Part shown: positions 1-6,885 of the stretch, in pieces
Layout of the letters: each line of letters starts with the position of its first letter
How positions within the stretch are numbered: position 1 is the first letter of the stretch
Assembly: GCA_937902275.1 (NCBI GenBank)
Contig: CALFNW010000062.1
Location: forward strand, 1 to 12,600
Reading direction: 5' to 3'
DNA length: 12,600 nucleotides
DNA from: UBA4717 sp002404395
GTDB lineage: Bacteria > Bacillota > Clostridia > Oscillospirales > CAG-272
Position numbers and translations under genes: made by a program
Notes under the pieces: generated by a model
Database searches by the model: none
What the model saw: only the letters and a program-made list of their open reading frames with translations
What the model was told of the DNA's origin: nothing

Positions 1-7
1 TCCTTTC
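1..7 (-). promoter_or_regulatory. Possible ribosome binding site of a leftward gene starting outside the window
   Basis: Read on the minus strand, the left edge of the window ends in GAAAGGA, a good Shine-Dalgarno match. It is followed by nothing because the window stops. Upstream of it (positions 8-83) I see no coding signal, so this stretch may be the leader of a gene that begins just left of position 1 and is divergent from the tRNA. The start codon cannot be seen, so this is a weak inference. Confidence 0.3.
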
Positions 8-83
8 GTCACTCTTTTTTTATTCTCTGTAACACATCTATTGTAATCCTACAAAAAATTCGATTGTAACTGCCGGAATTCTA

Positions 84-112
84 TTGACATTATATCCGCT
101 TTGTGATACAAT
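84..112 (+). promoter_or_regulatory. Sigma-A promoter of the tRNA-Gly gene
   Basis: A TTGACA -35 box (84-89) and a TACAAT -10 box (107-112) are separated by exactly 17 nt. The predicted start site is near 119, only a few bases before the mature tRNA 5' end at 124. This is what is expected for a singly transcribed bacterial tRNA. Confidence 0.85.
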
Positions 113-123
113 CTATATCAGTT

Positions 124-197
124 GCAGGTGTAGTTTAATGGCAGAACTTCAGCTTCCCAAGCTGACCGCGGGGGTTCGATTCCCCTCACCTGCTCCA
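124..197 (+). tRNA. tRNA-Gly, anticodon CCC
   Basis: This is a complete 74-nt tRNA with an encoded CCA end. The 7-bp acceptor stem pairs 124-130 (GCAGGTG) with 187-193 (CACCTGC), followed by discriminator U and CCA at 195-197. The anticodon stem is 149-153 with 161-165 and closes the loop TTCCCAA, giving anticodon CCC at 156-158. This reads GGG glycine codons. The T-arm is 170-174 with 182-186 and has a TTCGATT loop; its first pair is a G-U wobble. The gene has its own promoter upstream and a strong terminator directly after the CCA, so it is a monocistronic unit. Confidence 0.97.
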
Positions 198-234
198 TGC
201 GGAGCAAGCGATTTTCGCTTGCTCCGCATTTTTT
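198..234 (+). terminator. Rho-independent terminator of the tRNA-Gly gene
   Basis: A perfect stem (198-211 with 215-228, TGCGGAGCAAGCGA and its complement) closes a 3-nt TTT loop and is followed by a run of six T (229-234). It starts one base after the tRNA CCA. Confidence 0.93.
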
Positions 235-284
235 CATTTGCGGCGGCTCAGGGTATGTTATCATTCGGTTTATTATATTTGAAA

Positions 285-321
285 GGGTGTTAAAAAACTC
301 AAAATGAGTTTTTTAACACCC
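285..321 (-). terminator. Perfect hairpin terminating leftward RNase J transcription
   Basis: A perfect 16-bp inverted repeat (285-300 with 306-321, GGGTGTTAAAAAACTC and its complement) surrounds the 5-nt spacer AAAAT. It lies 20 bp past the rnj stop codon. The A6/T6 tracts inside the arms flank a short CTC/GAG core, so it could act as an A-tract/T-tract terminator in either direction. The external T-run is short (CCCTTTC on the minus strand), so its efficiency is uncertain. Confidence 0.65.
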
Positions 322-341
322 CCATTGCTTTGAACCGTTAT

Positions 342-2006
342 TCAAACATTCATGATTATGGGAAGGATCATCGGACGGCGTTTGGTCTTGCCGAAGATGA
401 ATTTGGAAAGGTCGTCTTTCACGTTGTTCTTTATTTCAGTCCAATCGGCATATCCTTCGTCGATGCAGGATTCGATTGCCGTGCGTGAGACCTCGCGCAG
501 CTTATCCATTAGCTCCTCTGCTTCACGCACGTACACAAAGCCCCTGGAAATTATATCCGGACCGGAGATGATCTCGCCAGCCTCAACGTCCACAGTGGCT
601 ACTACTACGATAATTCCGTCCTGTGAAAGGTGGCGGCGGTCGCGGAGCACAATGTTTCCGACGTCTCCGACACCGAGTCCGTCCACAAGTACCTTTCCGG
701 AGGGCACGCTTCCGCCCCACTTTGCGCTGTCTCGCGTCAACTCTAAGACCTTACCGATCTCCGAAATAAAGATATGGTCGGCGGGTACTCCCATCTCAAG
801 CGCGATCTCGCGGTTGTTAGCAAGGTGTCTGCATTCACCGTGTATCGGCATGAAAAATTTGGGTTTGACAAGCGCTTGCAGAAGCTTCAGATCTTCACGG
901 CAGGCGTGTCCGGATACATGAACATCGGCAACGGCGTCGTTAAGGACGGTTACGCCTTTTCTGTAAAGCTCGTTGATAATATTGCCGACAAGCTTTTCGT
1001 TGCCGGGTATCGCGGTTGCGCTGATTATTACCAGATCTTTCGGTCCGAGTTCAACCTTGTCATGGTCTGAAAATGCCATGCGGTAGAGCGCGCTCATCGG
1101 TTCACCCTGACTTCCGGTGGTGATTATCGTCACCTGCTCGGGGGGATAGCGTTTTATGTCGTTAATGTCGATCAACACTCCGTGTGGGTCGTGCATACAA
1201 TCAAGCTTTATCGCGGTATTAACAATGTTTACCATGCTTCTGCCGGTGACTGCAACTTTTCTGCCGACCTCCGCGCTTGCGTTTATTATTTGCTGTACGC
1301 GATGTACATTTGATGAGAAGGTGGCGATAATAATACGCTTGTCGCTGTTACGTCTGAAAATGTCGTAAAGAGATTTGCCGACGTTTTTCTCGCTCGGAGC
1401 GTGACCGGGGCGTTCTGCATTAGTTGATTCGCAGAGGAGTAACAGCACTCCGCGGTTGCCGATTTCCCCGATGCGTGCCAGGTCGGTCATTTTGCCTTCT
1501 ATCGGCGTCAGGTCGATTTTGAAGTCTCCGGTATGGAAAACTACGCCTACCGGCGTGGTGATGGAAAGCGCGCAGGCATCAACGATCGAGTGATTTACGT
1601 GAATAAATTCAACTTTGAAACAGCCGAGCTTTATTGTATCACCGGCTTTTACGGTATTAAGCTCGGGCGTATAGTCAAACGAGTGTTCGGTAAGCTTGTT
1701 TTCAATGATACCGATAGTAAGCTTAGCACCGTAAACGGGGGCGTGGATAGATTTGAGTACATACGGAAGCGCGCCGATGTGGTCTTCGTGTCCGTGTGTA
1801 ATAACAAATCCGCGAATACGGTCGCTGTTCTTTTCCAGATAAGTTATGTCCGGGATCACAAGATCTATACCGAGCATATCGTCATCGGGGAATCCGAGAC
1901 CGCAGTCAACGATGATTATATCCTCACCGTATTCGAGAACGCACATATTTTTTCCGATCTCCTGAAGTCCTCCGAGAAACATTACTTTTAATTTGTTTTT
2001 TGCCAT
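342..2006 (-). CDS. rnj: Ribonuclease J
   Basis: This is a cytoplasmic metallo-beta-lactamase-fold RNase with 5'-to-3' exonuclease and endonuclease activity (family knowledge), central to mRNA turnover and rRNA maturation in Firmicutes. At 554 aa it has the usual family length. Visible features are the N-terminal GGLQEIGKN signature (12-20), the zinc ligand cluster H71-x-H73-x-D75-H76 in THGHEDHIGALPY, H139 in VNHS, D161 in HTGDFK, the beta-CASP region with GSQGEP, and the later SGHA and PIHGECRHL motifs. The C-terminal domain ends in GKTKRRP. The ATG start is preceded by AGAAAGG at a rather long spacing of 14 nt, but the protein begins exactly where family members begin. A promoter lies about 215 nt upstream and a hairpin lies downstream. 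From this window alone I cannot say whether it corresponds to J1 or J2. Confidence 0.96.
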   Translation of the reverse strand: MAKNKLKVMFLGGLQEIGKNMCVLEYGEDIIIVDCGLGFPDDDMLGIDLVIPDITYLEKNSDRIRGFVITHGHEDHIGALPYVLKSIHAPVYGAKLTIGIIENKLTEHSFDYTPELNTVKAGDTIKLGCFKVEFIHVNHSIVDACALSITTPVGVVFHTGDFKIDLTPIEGKMTDLARIGEIGNRGVLLLLCESTNAERPGHAPSEKNVGKSLYDIFRRNSDKRIIIATFSSNVHRVQQIINASAEVGRKVAVTGRSMVNIVNTAIKLDCMHDPHGVLIDINDIKRYPPEQVTIITTGSQGEPMSALYRMAFSDHDKVELGPKDLVIISATAIPGNEKLVGNIINELYRKGVTVLNDAVADVHVSGHACREDLKLLQALVKPKFFMPIHGECRHLANNREIALEMGVPADHIFISEIGKVLELTRDSAKWGGSVPSGKVLVDGLGVGDVGNIVLRDRRHLSQDGIIVVVATVDVEAGEIISGPDIISRGFVYVREAEELMDKLREVSRTAIESCIDEGYADWTEIKNNVKDDLSKFIFGKTKRRPMILPIIMNV

Positions 2007-2153
2007 ATGGTTTAATGCTGCCTTTCTGTCTTTTGTAATTTAGTTATTTATCTGCACTTTGACGAAACCAAAAACACCGAATGTTCTTGCCATCGGTTTT
2101 ATCGTTATATGTATATTCGGACACAACAAAACAAAGCCCGGAAATATCCAAGC

Positions 2154-2173
2154 TTTTGCGTATGCGCGCAAAA
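2154..2173 (-). other. Hairpin in the rnj leader
   Basis: A perfect 7-bp stem (TTTTGCG 2154-2160 with CGCAAAA 2167-2173) closes a 6-nt loop inside the predicted rnj leader. A competing pairing, CGCGCA with TGCGCG, uses part of the same sequence. There is no T-run after it, so it is not a terminator. It may be a regulatory structure or a chance pairing. Confidence 0.35.
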
Positions 2174-2229
2174 CGGGCGATCTGTCTGCGCGATTGAATA
2201 TTTATAAAACGTACACGAAAAACAATAAT

Positions 2230-2258
2230 ATTATACTACTGTCTGACGCATTTTGCAA
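2230..2258 (-). promoter_or_regulatory. Sigma-A promoter of rnj
   Basis: On the minus strand TTGCAA (2253-2258) is followed, after 17 nt, by TATAAT (2230-2235). Transcription would start near 2223, giving rnj a 5' leader of about 215 nt. No other gene lies between this promoter and rnj. Confidence 0.75.
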
Positions 2259-2289
2259 CCGTCTGATGTGAACATAATGTTAATATTAG

Positions 2290-2568
2290 TCAAATGCAAT
2301 TTGCAATAAACACAAGAAAGCCGACCATGCCGACGACCGCAGTAAACACGAGCGAAACAAATATCGGGAAGCTGACCTTGACATAACGTGCACGACGTTC
2401 TGTCTGTGCGGTACACTCACGGATTATTCGGTTAGCTTCGTTTAAAAGCTCTTTTTCCGACATTGAACGTGAGTCACTTCCGGGTTTTACGATAAAGTAC
2501 GCTTCTTCAAACACGGTATCGGCACAGCCGGTAATTTTTATCATTTTTCTTTGACAGCCCTTAAGCAC
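2290..2568 (-). CDS. Small membrane protein with a single C-terminal membrane segment, unknown function
   Basis: This encodes a 92-aa protein that I cannot assign to a named family. Residues 1-61 are polar and probably cytosolic, including the stretch FEEAYFIVKPG and a charged segment with many E and R. Residues about 64-90 form one hydrophobic helix that ends almost at the C-terminus, as in a tail-anchored protein. Two starts are possible. GTG at 2568 has a perfect GGAGG (2577-2581) at 8 nt. ATG at 2544 is eight codons later, would give 84 aa starting MIKITG, and has only AAGGG about 13 nt upstream. I chose GTG on ribosome-site grounds. The gene follows the AbrB-like gene by 78 bp on the same strand with no clear promoter or terminator between, so co-transcription is likely. 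The rnj promoter begins 31 bp downstream. Confidence 0.7.
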   Translation of the reverse strand: MLKGCQRKMIKITGCADTVFEEAYFIVKPGSDSRSMSEKELLNEANRIIRECTAQTERRARYVKVSFPIFVSLVFTAVVGMVGFLVFIANCI

Positions 2569-2646
2569 AGCACAAGCCTCCGAAATAAATACTTCAAGGG
2601 TATTATTGACATTCGGATATAATTTATGCGGCTTTGCATATATATT

Positions 2647-2910
2647 TTACAGGGCGCCGTTGCCTGACTGATCAACAAGCTCGCTACGGCAGTTTTCACA
2701 GATATACTTATCTTTCACGGGTATAAGATTCTGAGTATTGCCGCACAGTGCGCAAAAGTTATGCTGATGAGTTATAAATACTCCGTCGTTTTCAAGTGAT
2801 ATGAGCAATTCTTCGTTAATTGAAATATTAAGCTCGCGTCTGATCTCTTTTGGGATAACAATTCTTCCGAGGCGGTCTATCGGACGAGTGCAGCTGATTT
2901 GTTTTTCCAT
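2647..2910 (-). CDS. AbrB/SpoVT-family transcriptional regulator with C-terminal zinc ribbon
   Basis: This is an 87-aa DNA-binding protein. Residues about 5-50 match the AbrB/MazE/SpoVT swapped-hairpin fold, with the signature RPIDRLGRIVIPKEIRREL (9-27), the classic hallmark of transition-state regulators. The second half differs from Bacillus AbrB: C53-x2-C56 and C71-x2-C74 form a four-cysteine knuckle expected to bind zinc. The start ATG has AAGGA at about 9 nt. Transcription comes from a consensus promoter (2996-3024) and the gene is divergent from spmA. In the AbrB family such proteins act as dimers or tetramers that repress transition-phase and sporulation genes. A role in sporulation here is inferred from the neighbouring spmAB and Spo0A-like boxes and is not demonstrated. 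Confidence 0.88.
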   Translation of the reverse strand: MEKQISCTRPIDRLGRIVIPKEIRRELNISINEELLISLENDGVFITHQHNFCALCGNTQNLIPVKDKYICENCRSELVDQSGNGAL

Positions 2911-2995
2911 TTCGGCAATCCTTTCTTAATATTCGATAAAAAATGAGGCTGTGGCTGTGGGATATAAAAGATATCGCAACTGTAGCTTTTCCATT

Positions 2996-3024
2996 ATTTT
3001 ACAACAAATACCATTTTTTGTCAA
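2996..3024 (-). promoter_or_regulatory. Sigma-A promoter of the abrB-like gene
   Basis: On the minus strand TTGACA (3019-3024) and TAAAAT (2996-3001) are separated by 17 nt. The predicted start near 2989 gives a leader of about 80 nt before the ATG at 2910. Confidence 0.85.
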
Positions 3025-3044
3025 TTGTCGTTAGTGACAAAAAA
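3014..3044. promoter_or_regulatory. 10-bp inverted repeat over the abrB-like -35 box (putative operator)
   Basis: TTTTTTGTCA (3014-3023) and its exact complement TGACAAAAAA (3035-3044) flank an 11-nt spacer. The half-sites are 21 bp apart, two helical turns, and the left half-site covers the -35 box at 3019-3024. This fits a dimeric or tetrameric regulator, possibly the AbrB-like protein itself. The binder is not identified. Confidence 0.5.
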
Positions 3045-3073
3045 ATGTCGCAAAAACTGTATAATTTGTCGAA
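3026..3073 (+). promoter_or_regulatory. Series of Spo0A-box-like heptamers between the abrB-like gene and spmA
   Basis: Three heptamers starting TGTCG occur on the plus strand at 3026 (TGTCGTT), 3046 (TGTCGCA) and 3067 (TGTCGAA). The last is an exact match to the Bacillus 0A box TGTCGAA. The spacings are 20 and 21 bp, so all three lie on one face of the helix. They lie upstream of the abrB-like promoter and across a TATAAT at 3060-3065 in front of spmA. Spo0A binding is an inference from box identity and sporulation context. Confidence 0.45.
3060..3065 (+). promoter_or_regulatory. Possible -10 box of the spmAB promoter
   Basis: A perfect TATAAT lies 44 bp upstream of the spmA GTG start. No good -35 box exists at 17 nt; the best, GTGACA at 3034-3039, has a 20-nt spacer. 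A weak -35 with 0A-like boxes around it would suit an activator-dependent promoter. A sporulation sigma factor start elsewhere is equally possible. Confidence 0.4.
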
Positions 3074-3109
3074 AAATCAACTGTTTACACGGACAGGAGG
3101 CGAGGACAG

Positions 3110-3718
3110 GTGCTCGGAAAAACTTTTTCAATAATGTGCGTTATCTCTATAACAGCCGCTGTTTTTAACGGACGGCTTGCGGAGATGTCGTCGGCAGTAT
3201 TTGACGGAGCCGCGCGGGCGGTAACGCTCACACTTGAACTTATAGGAATGATGTGTCTTTGGAACGGCGTCATGAATGTGCTGAAGGAAGCGGGAGCGAT
3301 CGCCAAGCTCGCCGGGCTGATATCGCCGATCTTGAAATTTTTATATCCGCGCGCATATAAAAGCGGCAACGGGATCAACGAGTGCGCGGCAAATATGGCG
3401 GCAAATCTGCTCGGTATCGGTAATGCGGCAACGCCGCTTGCAATTACGGCGCTTGAAAAAATGCAGCTTGACAATGAATTTGGAGAAGCCGCAAGTGATG
3501 ACATGATAATGCTTGCAGTGATAAATTGTTCGCCGCTGAATCTTTTGCCGATAACGCTTATGACGCTGCGCAAAGCCTCCGGAAGCGTCGATCCCGGTGC
3601 AATAATGGTTCCCGTATGGATCGGTTCGCTTTTCGGCGCGGCATTTTCAATCGCTTTAGCCAAAGTATGCGCGCGCTTATGGCGCAATTTGCCTGAAAAG
3701 AGCAGGAGACATACATGA
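3110..3718 (+). CDS. spmA: Spore maturation protein A
   Basis: This is a membrane protein of 202 aa (Bacillus SpmA is about 196 aa) with several hydrophobic helices and a nucleoside-recognition (Gate) type domain. In Bacillus and Clostridium, SpmA and SpmB are needed for full spore core dehydration and hence heat resistance. Recognisable stretches are AVFNG (17-21), AVFDGAARAVT (29-39), the LISPILKFLYP segment (70-80) and the family core NMAANLLGIGNAATP (95-109). The start is GTG at 3110, preceded by AGGAGG (3095-3100) at 9 nt. The stop overlaps the spmB start in an ATGA, so the two are translationally coupled. It presumably forms the usual membrane partnership with SpmB. The upstream region contains Spo0A-box-like sequences. 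Confidence 0.93.
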   Translation: MLGKTFSIMCVISITAAVFNGRLAEMSSAVFDGAARAVTLTLELIGMMCLWNGVMNVLKEAGAIAKLAGLISPILKFLYPRAYKSGNGINECAANMAANLLGIGNAATPLAITALEKMQLDNEFGEAASDDMIMLAVINCSPLNLLPITLMTLRKASGSVDPGAIMVPVWIGSLFGAAFSIALAKVCARLWRNLPEKSRRHT

Positions 3719-4236
3719 AATACATACCGTCGGCGGCGATCGCGCTTATACTTTTGGCAAGCGCGCTGCTGATACTTTTTTCAAAGCGTAATTTGTTTGA
3801 CAGTTTTATAAGCGGTGCGTTCGACGGTATGAGGTGCGCCGTAAAGCTTTTACCCACGCTCGTGATAATGTGTACGGCGGCGGCAATGTTTACCGCGTCG
3901 GGGGCGGGTGCGCTCATAACGGCATTGATTTCGCCGATCACGGATTTTCTCGGTATTCCCGGTGAACTTCTGCCGTTTCTGGCAGTACGTCCGATTTCGG
4001 GAAGTGCGTCGAATTCCGTGATCAACGAGCTGTTTAGCGAATACGGCGCAGACAGCCTTGTAGGATTTACCGCTTCGGTGATTGCCGGTTGCTCGGACAC
4101 TGTATTCTACATTGTTGCAGTGTATTTTTCGGCGGTGAATGTAAAAAATACGCGTTACGCCTTACCGGTCGGCATCATATCCATGCTCGTTGTCTGCGTC
4201 GTCTGCGCACATATCGCACGCCTTTTTGTCGGCTGA
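3715..4236 (+). CDS. spmB: Spore maturation protein B
   Basis: This encodes 173 aa, close to the 178 aa of Bacillus SpmB. It is a polytopic membrane protein that works with SpmA in spore core dehydration. The family signature is clear: RPISGSASNSVINELFSEYG followed by GCSDTVFYIVAVYFSAV, matching the RPxSG and STDTxFY motifs of the family. Hydrophobic helices lie near residues 5-22, 43-60 and 150-170. The ATG at 3715 overlaps the spmA stop by 4 nt, and AGGAG (3704-3708) sits 6 nt upstream. Its last 75 bp are also the 3' end of yfhO on the opposite strand, with no terminator between the convergent genes. Confidence 0.93.
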   Translation: MKYIPSAAIALILLASALLILFSKRNLFDSFISGAFDGMRCAVKLLPTLVIMCTAAAMFTASGAGALITALISPITDFLGIPGELLPFLAVRPISGSASNSVINELFSEYGADSLVGFTASVIAGCSDTVFYIVAVYFSAVNVKNTRYALPVGIISMLVVCVVCAHIARLFVG

Positions 4237-6885
4237 ATTCCGCTTGCGTCGCGAAAATAAAGTATACAGCAACAGTACGCAAAGTCCGAATAACGCAATG
4301 AACGATCCGCCGATAAACTCTTTGGGCAGATATTTGACGGTAAATTCGTATTCACCTGCTTCAAGCACGACGCCTGTAAATATTCCGGCAACTTCAAGCG
4401 TTTCGCATTTTTTACCGTTTGCGGTGACCGTTATGTTTTTGTCGTAAGGCATGGTAAGCAACAGCAGATTCTTGTTGTCGGAAACCTTGAGCCGGCCGTT
4501 AAAGTGTGCATCGGTATGCTTTTCGTCAAGTTCGGCTCCGCTTTGCTCAAGTATGCGCATAGTCTGCTCGAACGCATCTTCGTTCAGCGTGTAAAAATAA
4601 ACAGAAGAGTTGAAGTTGACCTTTTCTTCTTCAAGTGCCATGGTTACGTATACCGTGTCTCCTGCCTTGTGCTCTCCGAGACAGAAAATACCGTGATTAT
4701 CCGAGGTGAAATATTTTTTTAATTCGGTCTCACCGAATTTTATCGTGATATCGCGTCTGTAGCCGTTTGTCACGGGAAAATATCCGTAGAGCACTCCGTC
4801 ATGCTGCGCCGTAACAACAAAATTCAGTCTTGCCGAAAGCGAGGCTTTTTTCTTTGTGTAGGTTTTGATGGAGGCGTTTGAGGTGCGCTCGGCGTTTTCG
4901 GCGGTAATGTCGCACTTGTTGTTAGGAAGAAATATATCGGTGCGTGCTTTTCCGAGCATTGCACCCGTCATGCGGTTTAAGACTTCAAACGGGTTGTCGG
5001 CAGCCGAAGTATCAAAGCCGATAAGCTCGGTATCGGTAAGGTATGCGATCGGAAGTGCATATGGATTCTTGAATACCGCCGCCTCACCGTTTGAGTCTGT
5101 CCATTCAAGAGTGTAGGAGGGATCTGGGACCTTATCAACATTGCTGACTACATATTTGATGCCGAGCAGGGAATCGTTTACGACATTGCCTCCGACATAA
5201 TTTGAATGATGAGATCTCGAAGAATAGCCTACATCCTCAAGAAAGTCGATGACCTTTGCGTTGAGAGTTGAAGTCGAGCCGGAAACTCCGTTTAAACGGA
5301 GTGCAAAGTTGTCGTTTACCTTTCGGAATACATAGCTTTCACTGCGGTACAGCCCCGGATCGGTTGAGTGAATATAGTCCGAAGCGGCACCGTATTTTTT
5401 CATAAAGTTTGCGTATGAAGCGTGATTTGAAAATCCAACGTCCTCGTTCATCAGCCCGTCGCTTGCAATACCGTTTGCGTAAAGCTCAAGGAGCGTGAGC
5501 GCAAGCAGTATGACGGTCTTCCCTCGCAGTGATGAGCGCGACACGCGAAGTCCGATAAGCGTCAGGATCACGCCGCCCATTGCTGACCATACGCAGATCG
5601 ACGGGTCAAAGGTATCATACTCGAATTTTTGAAGCAGTGCTGCGCCCGCCATGACGCACATACCCACCGCGATCGCGCTTTTCAATTCAAATCCGTTATC
5701 GGCGCAGAAAATATCGCAGGCGGCAAGAATAAGAATGAATACAAATATGAAGCTGTATCTGAAATTCATCCAATTCGGGAACTGAAATCCGTGCCATACG
5801 AGGTCGATCGTCGAACCGCAGAAACTGACTGTGAGTATTGCAAGTAAGGCGCCGAGCGCCGCTTTCCGCCGCGGTCGGATTGCGGGAGATATGAAGTAAA
5901 GTATTCCGAGTATCAGGCATAAGGTCGAACAGTATACGAGCGGCATACCTTCGGGACGTACGGTATCATATGATACCGGGAGCATTTTCAAAAAGACATC
6001 GGCGAATGCGGTTTTGACCGAAAACGCATATTTCGGGGTGGAAAAGTCGCTTTTGCCGAAGCTCAGCGAATATGCCGCCGATAACAGCATCGGCGAAGCC
6101 AGCGCGGCGGAGATGAGCGAAAAGAGAGAAAAGCGAAGCGATGTTTTTATAAAATGGTGTCGTTCAAGCGTTGAACCGCGTTCTTCGGGAGTGCGTGAAA
6201 AATAGTAAGCGAAGAAAAAAAGCACCGCAAATATGCATATCATGTAACCGATATAATAGCTTGTTATAAGTGCGGCGGCAAGCGAGAGGGTGTAGAGCAG
6301 ATGTTTTTTTTCGCAGATAAGACGCGTCATCCCGAGCAGTATCAGCGGCAACAGATACATACAGTCGATCCACATTGTATTTGAGGCGTAAATGATACCG
6401 TATGAGCAGAGTGCGTATGCGCTTGAAAAGATCAATGCGCGCGCTCCGAGAATATTACGCGTTTTTTCTATATAGTAGTACGAGGTCAGTCCGCACAGTC
6501 CGCACTTGCAAAGCAGGATGAGCAAGATCGCTTCTTGGATATTCCCCTTGGGAAAGAGCAGAACGAGCAGGGAAAGCGGACTTGCAAGATAATAGGCAAG
6601 TATCCCGAGAAATTCACCCGAGAGCGCACGTCTGAACGAGTAAAAAAAGCTTGCTTTTCCGATCAGCGCGTCGCGCAGCCCTTCAAAAAAATATACATAC
6701 TGACCGTTCAGATCAAGTACAAGCACGGTGCCGTTGCCGAAAGGCCAAACCGACATTGAAATATAAATGAGCGCAAAGACTGCAAACGGAATAAGGAAAG
6801 CAAGCGTTCGGTATGCGCGTTTACTTGGAGTAAATCCCGAAAACAGGTCTTTAAGTTCGCTTTTGAGCGACATATCGTTATTCAC
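4162..6885 (-). CDS. yfhO: YfhO-family polytopic membrane protein (probable GT-C-type glycosyltransferase)
   Basis: At 907 aa this is of usual length for the YfhO family. An N-terminal block of about a dozen membrane helices (first at about 28-46) is followed by a large extracytoplasmic region (about 480-850), a last helix at 858-877 and a charged cytosolic tail. The first extracellular loop carries VLDLNGQYVYFFEG (56-69); a conserved acidic residue here is typical of GT-C-type transferases and YfhO proteins. In Bacillus, YfhO has been implicated in lipoteichoic acid glycosylation. The acceptor here is unknown, and no csbB or gtcA partner is visible in the window. The start is GTG at 6885 with GGAGG (6894-6898) at 8 nt; the in-frame ATG four codons later is too far from it. 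The start overlaps the DUF951 stop by 8 bp, indicating coupling. The last 25 codons overlap spmB. Confidence 0.9.
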   Translation of the reverse strand: MNNDMSLKSELKDLFSGFTPSKRAYRTLAFLIPFAVFALIYISMSVWPFGNGTVLVLDLNGQYVYFFEGLRDALIGKASFFYSFRRALSGEFLGILAYYLASPLSLLVLLFPKGNIQEAILLILLCKCGLCGLTSYYYIEKTRNILGARALIFSSAYALCSYGIIYASNTMWIDCMYLLPLILLGMTRLICEKKHLLYTLSLAAALITSYYIGYMICIFAVLFFFAYYFSRTPEERGSTLERHHFIKTSLRFSLFSLISAALASPMLLSAAYSLSFGKSDFSTPKYAFSVKTAFADVFLKMLPVSYDTVRPEGMPLVYCSTLCLILGILYFISPAIRPRRKAALGALLAILTVSFCGSTIDLVWHGFQFPNWMNFRYSFIFVFILILAACDIFCADNGFELKSAIAVGMCVMAGAALLQKFEYDTFDPSICVWSAMGGVILTLIGLRVSRSSLRGKTVILLALTLLELYANGIASDGLMNEDVGFSNHASYANFMKKYGAASDYIHSTDPGLYRSESYVFRKVNDNFALRLNGVSGSTSTLNAKVIDFLEDVGYSSRSHHSNYVGGNVVNDSLLGIKYVVSNVDKVPDPSYTLEWTDSNGEAAVFKNPYALPIAYLTDTELIGFDTSAADNPFEVLNRMTGAMLGKARTDIFLPNNKCDITAENAERTSNASIKTYTKKKASLSARLNFVVTAQHDGVLYGYFPVTNGYRRDITIKFGETELKKYFTSDNHGIFCLGEHKAGDTVYVTMALEEEKVNFNSSVYFYTLNEDAFEQTMRILEQSGAELDEKHTDAHFNGRLKVSDNKNLLLLTMPYDKNITVTANGKKCETLEVAGIFTGVVLEAGEYEFTVKYLPKEFIGGSFIALFGLCVLLLYTLFSRRKRNSADKKACDMCADDADNEHGYDADR

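Noticed and set aside
84..293. 69-codon frame covering the tRNA-Gly region
   Set aside because: It runs through a tRNA and its terminator; the first ATG is not preceded by a ribosome site.
352..921. 189-codon open frame opposite rnj
   Set aside because: It is antisense to the C-terminal part of RNase J, with low-complexity Ser/Thr-rich translation and no start signal.
2616..2633. TTGACA followed by TATAAT on the plus strand
   Set aside because: The two boxes are only 6 nt apart, far too close for a sigma-A promoter, and no rightward gene follows.
3085..4100. Two leftward open frames opposite spmA and spmB
   Set aside because: Both lie opposite well-recognised spore maturation genes and show no domain or ribosome site.
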